Origin: Alnus glutinosa
Lineage: Eukaryota > Streptophyta > Magnoliopsida > Fagales > Betulaceae
Assembly: GCF_958979055.1 (NCBI RefSeq)
Contig: NC_084894.1
Location: 10,552,468-10,616,467, forward strand
Direction: 5' to 3'
DNA: 64,000 nt
Under the pieces are notes generated by a model that was given only the letters and a program-made list of their open reading frames with translations, was not told the origin of the DNA and ran no database searches. Below are positions 27,564 through 38,339 of this stretch, piece by piece. Every line of letters starts with the position of its first letter. The first letter of the stretch is position 1. A program made the translations under genes and the position numbers.

Positions 27564-28830
27564 TGAAAATTGAAATTGACTTCTAAGTGTATGTGTGTGC
27601 ACAAAGTGTTAACAAAATAATAACAATGCGGAATTTCAATAACACAAGAATTTTTGTTAACGAAGTGAAAAAATCAATATGAGAAAAAATCACTCCAGGG
27701 CAGCCAAACCCAGAATATCCACTATTCAAAAGACAAGACTAGTTACAAAGTAGTAGCACTCACATACTCCTGATGTAGTGGTCGTACCTTGCACTCTAAC
27801 GTGTAACCCAACACGAATGCCTCTCAACCAGGTTTTCTACCTGAAGGAGTCTTCAATGAAATCCTTTACCTTAAGGCCAACCCCTAAGATAAACTTCAGA
27901 TTAAGCACAGCAACAACACACACAGCAACGACTTCAGAGAGATAAACTCAGCTCAATAATCTCACAATATAGCTCTCTAAGTACTAATGGAATTCAATGC
28001 CGAATTCTTGCTGTTCTCAAGCCTAGGGATCTCTATTTATAGGCTGATGGTTCAAATGAGCGTTTGGCTTGATAAAAACTAGGCGCTGTCATGAGCCGTC
28101 CGGAAGGACAATTGTGTAATCAATTGTCCGAGAATTTCGCTGTAATTCTTTCCTGTTTCTGAGCCGCGTCCAGACAATGGTGGCCTGTCGTCCGAACAAT
28201 TGCACGTCCGCTGCAAGTAATTTGCATATAAAGGCTTCGCGTGTCTGGACCAGGGGGATGATCGTTTGGACGGTTGATTTGATGCACGCAATTTCCATAT
28301 CTGATGCACGCGCGTCCGGACCATGTTGACTAGCGTCCGGACGTCTGGATTTGAATTGCGATACTTGCCTTATGGATGAGCGCGTTCGAACGGGAATCCA
28401 CGTCGTCCGGACTGTTGCAGCGATCTTCCCATAACTGTGATTTGGAAAGAAATCCTGAAGCTTGTCGAACATTGAGAGTTGTCCGGATGTGCTGTTGAAA
28501 TGTCCGGACGGATGCAAGTTGGAGCAAATCGAAACTTCTCGACAGGGGAAGGTCCAGACGAAAAGTTCTCGTTGTCTGGACGGATGATGCTTTAGACAGA
28601 TGTGCATCTGAACGGTATGACATGTTGTCCGGACGGATGGTACTTAGGATAGATGGGTGTCCGGACGGTATGACACATCGTTCGGACTGCTGATAGGGAA
28701 CCGAATTTTTTGGCTTGCAAACTGTGTAGAATCTTTTAGAAGCACTTCTGAATAGTGAAATCCCTGTTAGAAAGCATCATTACATAGAAGTGATTTTATC
28801 CAACAGAATGTGGCCAATTACAAACTAACA
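27564..28830 (-). repeat. 3' LTR of the Copia element
   Basis: 1267 bp. It contains many scattered GTCCGGAC-type motifs, several decayed to GTCCAGAC or GTCTGGAC. Long open frames across it are products of this motif bias, not genes. Confidence 0.92.
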
Positions 28831-30020
28831 AACTCCCCCTTTGGCCATTCTGGGACAAAAATCACTTGACCGGTTTAAAAATACAATCCCGGTCCAAATC
28901 AAAAATTACTCTCCATTTTTGTCACAAAGGGACAAAGGGTAAACAGAGTAATAAAAAGGATACACACCAAAAATTACTCCCCTTAAAGGTCTTAGAAGGA
29001 CCAGGGAAACAGAGTAATAAAGTCATTAAGTGTAAAACAAAAGGACTGAATAAAAACATCAAACTAAAATGTGGAAAGAAGAGCAGCATGGTTAGGTCCT
29101 TCACAAGTATAATAACACACGCATGTATCACAGTCTGAGAAACCAGTCAAAGAGCAAGTCAAAATTATGCAAACATATAGTCGACAAGGATAGGATAGGC
29201 AAATATTTCCCTGCAAACATAATTATGAAAATAGCTTGCTCAACTCATGCAATATATGTGTGTGAAGGCTTTTTCAAAGGTATGACTTTCACTGATACGG
29301 CACAAAGCAACCAAATCTTCCAGCCAAGAGAGAAAATCAGTGAGAGATTAGTCAAAAGTCAAACCTTATTAATTACTAGGGCCTAACCACCCTCATCTGA
29401 TACACTCCCCCTAAGATGCAGCATCCAATTGTTTTACTTGTACCATGAAGGACAAGGCATATTTTAGCACATAAGCAGAAAATATACATATAGAGCGCAA
29501 AAGTCATAAGAGTAACTGCTTGATTCTTTTGATCCTGCACCCTAGAGAAAATGCCAGAATTTTTAGGTTCTAGATTCAACTAACATCCGGTCAATTTGAC
29601 CATCTTATCAAAAACTTCTCTCTTGTTTAGAGTACCCAGAAGCAAAATGTCAGAGAGGAAAATACACACCTTTGGGGAGCCTTGGATAGCGTATGAAGTC
29701 ATCCCATGAGAGAAGCAACTGTCAATCATAAAAAGTGAGTAGGAAAACTTTGCATATGTCAGATTTATGTTCTCAACCATATGTAAGAATAATTCATCAA
29801 TGCACAATGAACTAATAACCCAAAAAAAATACATGAGATAGCTGACATACCTTGAAGGAACTGTCCTGCTACAAAACTCCCCAATTTTATTTTATTTTTA
29901 TTTTTTTAAAAAAGAACATCATGTTGTCAGGGGACAAGACAAAAATCTCATCCTAGCATAGAAAAGCATGTCTAGGACATGTCACCAACACCAATGGCTT
30001 TCCGAAGGGACTCAAACTTG

Positions 30021-33000
30021 CTACCAATCTAGAGGTTTGATAAGAATGTCAGCCAATTGGTTTTCAGTGGACATGAAAGAGAGAGATACTACCTTGGATT
30101 CTACAAGATCACGCAAGAAGTGATGTCTGATGTCGATGTGCTTGGTTCGAGAGTGCTGAACGGGATTCTTGGAGATGTTGATAGCATTAGTATTATCACA
30201 GTTGATAATCATAGTATCTTAAGAGAATCCGTAGTCGCCTAGCAGTGTCTTCATCCACAGTAATTGGGTACAACAACTTCTCACAGCAATATATTTAGCC
30301 TCAACAGTGGAGAGGGATATAGAGGCTTGTTTCTTACTCATCCAAGCTATAAGATTGTTTTCCATATAGAAACATCCTCCCGAGGTGCTCTTTCTATCAT
30401 TAGCATTTTCAGCCCAGTCTGCATCAGAGTATCTTGCAACAACAAGATTTGTTTCTATAAAATACCATATGCCATAAAGAAGAGTATCATTTACATACTT
30501 GATGATACGCTTGATTGCAATGAGGTGAGATTCCTTAGGATTTGCCTGAAAGTGATCACAAACTCCCACACTGAAGGCAATGTCTGGTCGACTGGCTGTA
30601 AGATATAGGAGACTCCCTATCATACTCCTATAAATAGATGGATCAACTGATTTCCCTGCAAGATCACTTCTATTCTTGACACTGGTGCTCATGGGATTTC
30701 GGGCATGACTCTTCCCATCCAGACCAAAACGTTTCACCAGATCCTTGGCATACTTGGATTGGGAGATGAAGATGCCTTCAACAGTTTGTTTGACTTGAAG
30801 ACCTAGAAAATAGTTCGGCTCACCAATCATGCTCATCTCAAATTCCTGCGTCATCTCTTTAGAAAACTCATGGGCAAGAGAGTCTAAAGTAGCTCCAAAA
30901 ATAATGTCATCAACATAGATTTGAGAAATGAGTTTGTCAGTACCTTGATTTCTAATAAACAAGGTTTGATAAGCTTGTCCCCTTGTAAATCCCTTAGTCA
31001 GGAGTTAAGTGGTGAGACGCTCATACCATGCCCAAGGAGCCTACTTAAGCCCATATAAAGCCTTTTTCAGCTTGTACACATGATTGGGATGATGAGGATC
31101 TTGAAATCCTTTCGGCTGTTATACATAAACCTCTTCTTGAAGAACACCTTTCAGAAATGCACTCTTTACATCAATCTGATACAAGTTGAAACCAAGATGG
31201 CAAGCAATGGAGAGAAGAATTCTGGTGGTTTCTAACCTGGCAACCGGGGCAAACGTTTCATCAAAGTCTACTCCCTCTAATTGAGTATATCCCTGGGTAA
31301 CAAGACGGGCTTTATTCCAGACCACAGTACCATGCTCATCTATTTTGTTCTTGAAGATCCACTTAGTACCAATGATATTCTGTTTTGCAGGACGAGGAAC
31401 CAAGGTCCAAACATCATTTCTGGTGAATTGATGGAGCCCTTCATGCATGGCAGACACCCAGGCTTCTTCTTGAAGTGCTTCATCAATTTTCTTGGGTTCT
31501 GTTTGTGCAAGGTAGCAACTGTAGGAGACTTGATTAGCTATTTCACTGGTAGGCTGGATGACATTGTTTCTTAGCCTACGCCCTTCATCAACGGTCCTAA
31601 GAAGCTGCTGAGGAGGATGATTGAGCTTCACCCATGACCGCTTGGGAGGATTTGAGGGAGTATCCTTATCTTCGGAAGCACTGGCAATGGTATCCGAAGT
31701 TGTGGGAGATGAAGGAGATTCATCGGGAGACACACTTGGAGAAGCCTTGATAATGTCAGTTGAAGTTACTGACGGATCAACTGAATCGAGCTGATTTTCA
31801 TCCCCGCTGCTTGGTCTCTTAACTTCTTCATCATCAAAAACAACGTTTATAGATTCCTCACAATCTCTGTTCTTTTATTAAAAACCCTGTAAGCATGACT
31901 GTTTGTGGAATATCCCAAGAATATACCTTCATCACTTTTGGGATCAAATTTCTCAAGATTTTCCCAGTCACGAAGGATATAGCATTTACTTCCAAAAATT
32001 TTGAAGTACTTTACCGTGGGCTTTTTACCTCGCCAAATCTCATAGGGAGTCTTGTTTGTTTCAGGCCTTAAGTAGACTCTGTTGATAATATGACATGCAA
32101 TGTTAACTGCTTCTCCCCAAAAGTGTTGAGCAAGATTCTTTGAGTGGATCATCACACGAGCCATCTCCTGAATTACCCTGTTCTTTCTTTCTACAACTCC
32201 ATTCTGCTGATGAGTGATAGGAGAAGAAAATTTTAGCTTGATTCCATACGAAAGGCAGAATTCTTCAAACTTGAAATTTTCGAATTCTCTTCCATGATCA
32301 CTGCGGATTCTCATAATCTAGCAATTTTGCTCAACCTGAATCTTTTTGAATAAATGTTGAGCTGCATCAAAAGCATCAGATTTTTTCCGAAGAGGAATAG
32401 CCCATGTATATTGAGAGAAATCATCCATAATTACCAATATATACCTTCTCCCACCTAGACTAGCAGTTCTAGTGGGACCCATGAGATCCATATGCAGTAA
32501 TTCTAAATTTCTGAAAGTTTGAATACCTGAGGTCTTTTTATGAGCTGCTTGAGTCTGTTTCCCTAGTTGGCAAGAACCACAGATTCCTTTTCCGGTCTTC
32601 TCCATTTTGGGCAGATCTTTAACAATGTCTTTTCCTGTAATCTTCAACATATTGGTAAAATTCAGATGCCCCAACCTTTGATGCCACAGTTCACTATCAT
32701 CTATGGTTGCCTTGTTGCAGAAGATTTGAGGATCTGTAGTGAGACCAGGAAGAACATAGCAATTGTCAGTAGTTCTTTCTCCCCCCATAAGTCATTTGCC
32801 ATTGCTATCAAATATATTACATTCCTTCTTGGAGAATTGCACCACCAAATCATTGTCACAAAATTGGATGATGCTGAGGAGATTTGCCTTGAGCCCCTCC
32901 ACATACAAAGCTTCCTGAGATGTTCCAAGACCTAGAATGTCAATAATTCATTTTCCAATAACTTTGGATTAACTCCCATCTCCATAGGTAATCATTCCTC

Positions 33001-33505
33001 CTTTACTCATTTGAACTTCTTTCAGTAGAGTCTTGTCACCTGTCATGTGTTTAGAACAGCCACTATCCAAATACCACAAACAAGTATCAAGAATTTTCAG
33101 GGCAGTATGAGAAACTAAACACAGATTATCTTCCTTTTTGACCTAGACTTGTTTGGAAGCTTTCTTTTTATTCATCAAGACATATCTTTGTTCATTAGGG
33201 GAGAGGTAAGCTAACTTCTCACTAATGAGCTTAACTTGATCACTTAACTTCTTGACTTGTTCTTTAAAACCTGGTTCATCTTTTCTAGGAACATGAGATT
33301 TATTCAAAGGTTTTTGAGAACGAATATGGAAACAATTGGGGCGAATATGACCATTTACACCGCAGTGGTGACATTTAGGTATAAAATGACTTGCCCTTTT
33401 ATCTTGAGTATGATTATGAGACATGCTAGGTTTAATGAACATAGTTCTATGAACAGACATAGCATGAGAAATAGAAGCAACTTTATTTATACTCAAATCA
33501 GACAT
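30021..33505 (-). pseudogene. Degenerate Copia gag-pol region
   Basis: Order on the minus strand: a short Gag remnant from 33505 with a zinc knuckle (CHHCGVNGHIRPNC, CX2CX4HX4C); a stop-ridden protease region (about 32790-33140); the GAG-pre-integrase motif LWHQRLGHLN; an integrase core with SDHGREF and NGVVERKNR (31847-32788, one in-frame stop between the two open pieces); reverse transcriptase with the YVDD box (about 30905) and further stops around 30960-31115; RNase H ending near 30021. Most of Gag is missing, as the first Met lies only about 60 bp from the primer site. The region 28831-30020 to the 3' LTR has no coding signal. Confidence 0.9.
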
Positions 33506-33561
33506 GATAGAAGTTAAAAAATAATAACACTCAAGAATTTAATCTTCTCAGAGTGTACCAA

Positions 33562-33574
33562 ACTCTAATACCAA
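33562..33574 (-). other. Primer-binding site of the Copia element
   Basis: TTGGTATTAGAG starts one base inside the 5' LTR end on the element strand. It matches the initiator tRNA-Met complement TGGTATCAGAG with one substitution, as in most plant Copia elements. Confidence 0.75.
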
Positions 33575-33575
33575 T

Positions 33576-34828
33576 TGACAATTGAAATTGACTTCCAAGT
33601 GTGTGTGTGCACAAAGTGTTAACAAAGTAATAACAGTGCAAAATTTAAATAACACAAGAATTTTTGTTAATGAAGTGAAAAACTCGATATGAGAAAAATC
33701 ACTCCGAGGCAGCCAAACCCAGGATATCCATTATTCAGAAGACAAGACTAGTTACAAAGTAATAGCACTCACATACCCCTGATGCAGTAGTCGTACCTTG
33801 CACTCTAACGTGTAACCCAACACGAATGCCTCCCAACCAGGTCTCCTACCTGAAGGGGACATCAATGGAATCATTTACCTTAGGGCCAACTCCTAAGATA
33901 AACTTTAGATTAAGCGCAGCAACAGCACACACAACAACGACTTGAGAGAGATTAACTCAGCTCAATAATATCACAATATAGCTCTCTAAGCACTAATGGA
34001 ATTCAATATCGAATTCTTGCCGTTCTCAAGCCTAGAGACCTCTATTTATAGGCTGGCGGTTCAAATGAGCGTTTGGCTTGATAAAAACTAGGCGCCATCC
34101 GGACGGTAGTCATGGGCCGTCCGGATGGACAACTGTGCGATCAATTGTCCGAGAATTTCACTGAAATTATTTTTGTTTCTGAGCCGCTTTCGGACAGTGG
34201 TGCTCTGTCGTCCGGACAGTTGCCGTCTGCTGTAAGTAATTTCCATATAAAGGCTTCGCGTATCCAGACAAGGGGGATGATCGTCCGAACGGTTGATTTG
34301 GTGCATGCGATTTCCATATCTGATGCATGCGCGTCCGGACATCTAGATTTGAATTGCGATACATGCCTTATGGATGAGGGCGTCCAGATGGGAATCCACG
34401 TCGTCCGGACGGTTGCAGCGATCTTCCCATAACTGTGCTTTGGAAAGAAATTCTGAAGCTTGTCGAACACTGAGAATCGTCCGAACGTACTGCTAAAACG
34501 TCCGGATGGATGCAAGCTGGAGCAGGTTGAAACTTCTCGACAGGGGAAGGTCCGGACGAAAAGTTCTCGTCGTCCGGACCGATGATGCTTTAGATAAATG
34601 TGCGTCCGGACGGTATGATACGTTGTCCAGACAGATGGCATGTAGGACAGATGGGCGTCCGGACTGTATGACACATCATCCGAACTGCTGACAGGGAATC
34701 GAATTTTCTGGCTTGCAAACTGTGCAGAATCTTCTTGAAGCACTTATGAATAGCGGAATCCCTGTTAGAAAGCATCATTACATAGAAGTGATTTTGTCCA
34801 ATAGAATGTGGCCAATTACAAACTAACA
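33576..34828 (-). repeat. 5' LTR of the Copia element
   Basis: 1253 bp. Same structure as the other LTR, with more of the GTCCGGAC motifs intact (about a dozen between 34085 and 34685). Confidence 0.92.
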
Positions 34829-35088
34829 AGTTAAAAATATTTTACGACAGAAAACATTTTACTATAAAGAAAAAAAGCTGAAGAAATCTTTGATTAAATA
34901 ATTAAAAAGTGGCAATCACGCACTTGGGAGAGTTCAAGGTCCAGAGAATTAAACATTATAGAAGAGCTGTTCAATGCATGTATATGTATATAAGCCCAAC
35001 TTAAAAGTAAGTAAAAACCACCAAAAACACCTCACCACCACCCACTGCATTAGAGTTTTCAAGTACATGCCCATGAATGCAGTCCCGG
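34829..35088. other. Right end of repeat element and esterase 3' flank, unit B
   Basis: AAAATATTTTACGAC is the inverted end of the interrupted repeat element. It is followed by the conserved 3' flank of the esterase, shared with 16280-16507 and 43130-43370. Confidence 0.7.
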
Positions 35089-35395
35089 CTAGCTGGAATT
35101 CTCAGCCATGAAATGTTGAATGATTTGCATCAATTCTTTTACTGCTTCTGAATTAGGATCAATAGTGAAGAAACCGTGCTGTTTTCCTTCAAACTCCACA
35201 TACTCAATCTTCTTTCCTCAATTCTTAAGCCGCCTTGTATAATCTGCAGCTCTGTCTTTTTGTAAATCACTTCCCCCAACTATCACTAGGATGGGATCAA
35301 GATCCACTGCTTCAAGATTGCGGCTTGATGGCCCAAATGGGTTTGCAAGTGGGTGATCAGTAGTATCTCCAATTGGAATAGACAGCCTCCAAAAC
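35089..35395 (-). pseudogene. CXE15-like carboxylesterase, copy B, exon 2 only
   Basis: Same 307-bp exon and splice acceptor as the intact gene, but TGG for the Trp after KN is TGA at about 35218, so the frame stops before the catalytic histidine region. Exon 1 is absent: similarity continues through the intron to about 36175 (AACCTGTCAAT, the splice-donor side of exon 1) and then ends. Exon remnant of a deleted gene. Confidence 0.92.
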
Positions 35396-36174
35396 CTACC
35401 CATTTATATAAAACAATTTTATATAAGATGCTAAAATTGCTTACAATTCGATTAGGTAATTAACTTTCTTTCTTACAAAGTTCTTGCTTATCCAGAAGTT
35501 AATTTTCACTGTCACGTTATCTCAGCTGTATGACAGCAGTATAATAGTATACTAAATAACATTATATATATAACTTGATAATATGGCAGAAAATCAGCTA
35601 TTAGATCACCACTTATTACAAAAATAAATAAAGGCTAATTTGCTCCGTCACGTCATCTCAATTGTATAATAATTATATAACAGTCTACTAACTATACTTG
35701 GGGTCCGTTTGGGTTTACAATGCAAAAAGTGTGATCTAAAAATAGCAAGTTTAAGACATGCGATTTGAAAACATGATTTTTAAAAATGCAGTAAAACATT
35801 TGGTAAAAGCACAGTTTAACATTTTAAATCGTGCGTTTTTTTTTTTTATTATTCCATCTTAGAAGTAATTTTATGAGTCACTGTTTTGTCATTCTTGTAT
35901 CTCTCCAAGAATGATGTAGATTTTAAAATCACCACTTGATCATAGTGAGTAATCACAAGAATAACAAAAGAGTGACTTCTAAAATTGCTTTATAATTTTT
36001 GCAATTTGATTTAAAAGCATCTTTTTTTCTTTTCTCTACAAAATCGCATCACAATGTACAAACGCACCCTTACTTCATAAATAAGTAACGTAATATAACA
36101 CTTCAATTTATTTTTTTTTAAAAAAAGAAAAGAAAAAAAGAAAAAGAGTAACGTAATGCAAACCTGTCAATTCA

Positions 36175-36495
36175 AGTGTGCTTCGAGTTGTATATATAAA
36201 TGCATTTCGAACAATTTTGGTGTCTGTTTTCTCTTTCTCTACTTTATTTATTTATTTATTTATTGGTTATATGTATTTGGGGTGGTTTGCTGAAACTGAG
36301 TATAGCTTGGGATAAGTCAATGAGCGACGCATCAAGTCAAGCGAAGATACTTGTTCCAATTTTTTTAATCCCAAGTTCATGTGATAAGGTTTCACGTGCA
36401 GTATACCCTTACGTGTTAGTTGAATTCTCTGTGCAAAGGCAGAACAGGAAGGATTAAATGCATGTCGGTGCCCATGTCAATCTTAGAAACTGCTT
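36175..36495. other. Unit B/unit C junction, about 320 bp of unique DNA
   Basis: Sits exactly where esterase exon 1 and the first ~1.4 kb of the next unit should be. No match elsewhere in the window and no convincing coding sequence. It contains a TTTATTTATTTATT run near 36243. Confidence 0.6.
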
Positions 36496-37346
36496 GGCAA
36501 TTGGCACCAACAAAATCCTAGCAAATCTTATCTCTAGATGAGCCACGCTTTTGTTCAAAGTTGAGGATTAGGGTATTTTATAATTTTAAAGAAATTTTAG
36601 ATTCTCAAAAACTAAGAGATTTCAAGCCGTTTTTTCTGTTGAAAGGAGTAAAAAATGCTACCTATTAAATATATGACATGTTACCGAGGCAATAAAAACA
36701 ATTCATTCTAAATGCTTTTTATTTACTTTTAAAGAGATGCTTATTTTTTTACTAAACTAAAGTCTAAAAGATAGTGTTTTGCTCAAACATTTTCTACGAC
36801 ATAAAGTGCAAGAATCTCATAAAAATATACTCAAAAATTCTCATTAATAACATGTCACATTTTTAATATGTAACGTTTTTTATTTTGTTTGACTTATGAA
36901 ATTAATGACCTATATTTACATAATTTAAAAATATAAAATTTTAAAGAAATTATATGGAATCATGCAGATCCAAAAGCTGAACAATATGGACCATTCAAAG
37001 CTGAACAGCCTACATCTTATCACAGAAGTGTGCGCTGTTTGTCGGCACAAATTTGTCAAGAATCGAAGATTAATTAATGCTTACTAGCTAGCTAGTTGAA
37101 TTGCCAATCATTTTTATAAAAAATAAAAAAATAAAATAAAATTAATGCTATATATACTTCTCAGTTCTCACATGCTAAAGAACTTTAGCATATAAACAAG
37201 ACGCTTTTGGAGACCAGGTCGAGTAGAATTATCATTTCTAAGAAATTGGTCTGGATTGTAAAAGGTTAGCTCTCCAACTTTGACCGAGGAAAATGACAAG
37301 CAATTAATTAATAAGGCTGGAGGCTTCGGAGAAATAAAGCAACTAC

Positions 37347-37355
37347 TATATATAA
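37347..37355 (+). promoter_or_regulatory. TATA box of peptide gene C
   Basis: TATATATAA, 40 bp upstream of the ATG, in the same context as in unit A. Confidence 0.55.
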
Positions 37356-37394
37356 TGCATTGTTCATACATGTTTTCTCAAGAAGGCATCGATC

Positions 37395-37817
37395 ATGAGG
37401 CTTGGGGCAAATCAGCGACACCTCCTTCGTGGTTTTCTGTTATTGATCACCTTGTTTCTTGCATGGAGCATGTCCGTCGCCGGCACCAGTAAGCAACTTT
37501 TGTTCTATCACTTTTATGAAATTGAAGGCCGTACCTTCATGATCGATTTGCTCTCTGCTTATCATGATCCTTTGATTAATTCTAGTTGTTAATTAATTGT
37601 TTTCCATTCTTCTGACTTTTTAAAATATATTTGTTGCAATACTAAAATTACAGGCCGTGAGAGGATGCTGACAGTTCATACACAATATAGGAAAGAATTG
37701 TCCGGCACGGTCACTGCACAACCACGTTCAACTCCTCCGCCTCCGCCGCGGCGTGCGCCATACATACCACGTTCACCACCTCCGCCCCCTAGAGGGTCTG
37801 GGAGGCAAATCCCCTAG
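37395..37817 (+). CDS. Small secreted proline-rich peptide precursor, copy C (85 aa)
   Basis: Exons 37395-37488 and 37654-37817 with a 165-bp GT-AG intron in the same phase as copies A and B. The signal region differs from copies A and B only at scattered residues (MRLGANQRHLLR start). The mature part keeps RERMLTVHTQYRKEL but has the most divergent tail: a PPRRAPYIPRSPPPPP segment and the C-terminus RGSGRQIP instead of NGSKGPIP. It ends at TAG (37815-37817). It is the most diverged of the three yet fully open. Role unknown; secreted signalling peptide or glycoprotein by architecture only. Confidence 0.72.
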
Positions 37818-38339
37818 CTAGAACACATTCTTTGAATTTCATGTAAAGATGCATGTGGTATACATCTCACATGAGTCCCACATATAATGGTAATTTTAAA
37901 AAAGCAAAGACGATGAAAAAAGAACTAGGGGAAGAAATAAATGATTTCTCTTTAATTTATTAGTCATCAATAGGCAAGTATCAACATATAAATAACTACA
38001 CACGTCATATTGTGGTGTAAGAAAAAATATTTTTCTATATTGGGTTTTTATTTTCTATATATGTGTGATTGTAATCAAATAATATGATCTTATTTGTATT
38101 GTTTTAACCTATCATCTTTTGTATTATTCTAAAGAGATCATCAAGAAATAAGAGTACAATGTAAGTGTAAGAGCAATTTCTAGTGGTAGACGTAGTCATA
38201 TATGTGTTTCATACCGAATCACCTCAAAATTCTCTCGTTTTCTTTTTCCTATTGCTTTTGCTTCTGCTAGCTATTTCTTATTTTTAAATCTTTACAATCA
38301 GCATCAACTATTAGAGAGAGAGAGAGAGAATAAAAAATA

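Larger units (their letters stand above)
27564..34828 (-). mobile_element. Ty1/Copia LTR retrotransposon, minus orientation, defective
   Basis: 7265 bp bounded by two LTRs (27564-28830 and 33576-34828) that read TGTTAG...TCA on the element strand. It is flanked by AGTTG (27559-27563) and AGTTA (34829-34833), a 5-bp target duplication with one mismatch. The primer site next to the 5' LTR resembles the complement of initiator tRNA-Met (TGGTATTAGAG). A polypurine tract (AAAGGGGGAGTTTG) abuts the 3' LTR. Integrase precedes reverse transcriptase, the Copia order. The LTRs differ at many positions by eye, so the insertion is not recent. Coding regions carry several stops, so the element is not autonomous. 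Confidence 0.95.
20262..36175. repeat. Tandem block, unit B (split by a Copia retrotransposon)
   Basis: Same order as unit A: noncoding left part, peptide gene B (23025), Mutator-like element B (23979-26256), GGAATCCGGCC repeat, then only exon 2 of the esterase (35089-35395) and most of its intron. Similarity stops at about 36175, in the splice-donor region of the missing exon 1. The 7.3-kb Copia element at 27564-34828 interrupts the repeat element. Confidence 0.85.

Noticed and set aside
28089..28623. Open frames of 172 and 97 aa, and the similar 200-aa frame at 34141-34743
   Set aside because: They lie entirely inside the Copia LTRs. The R/T/S-rich sequence comes from the GTCCGGAC motif array and is not conserved in frame between the two LTRs.
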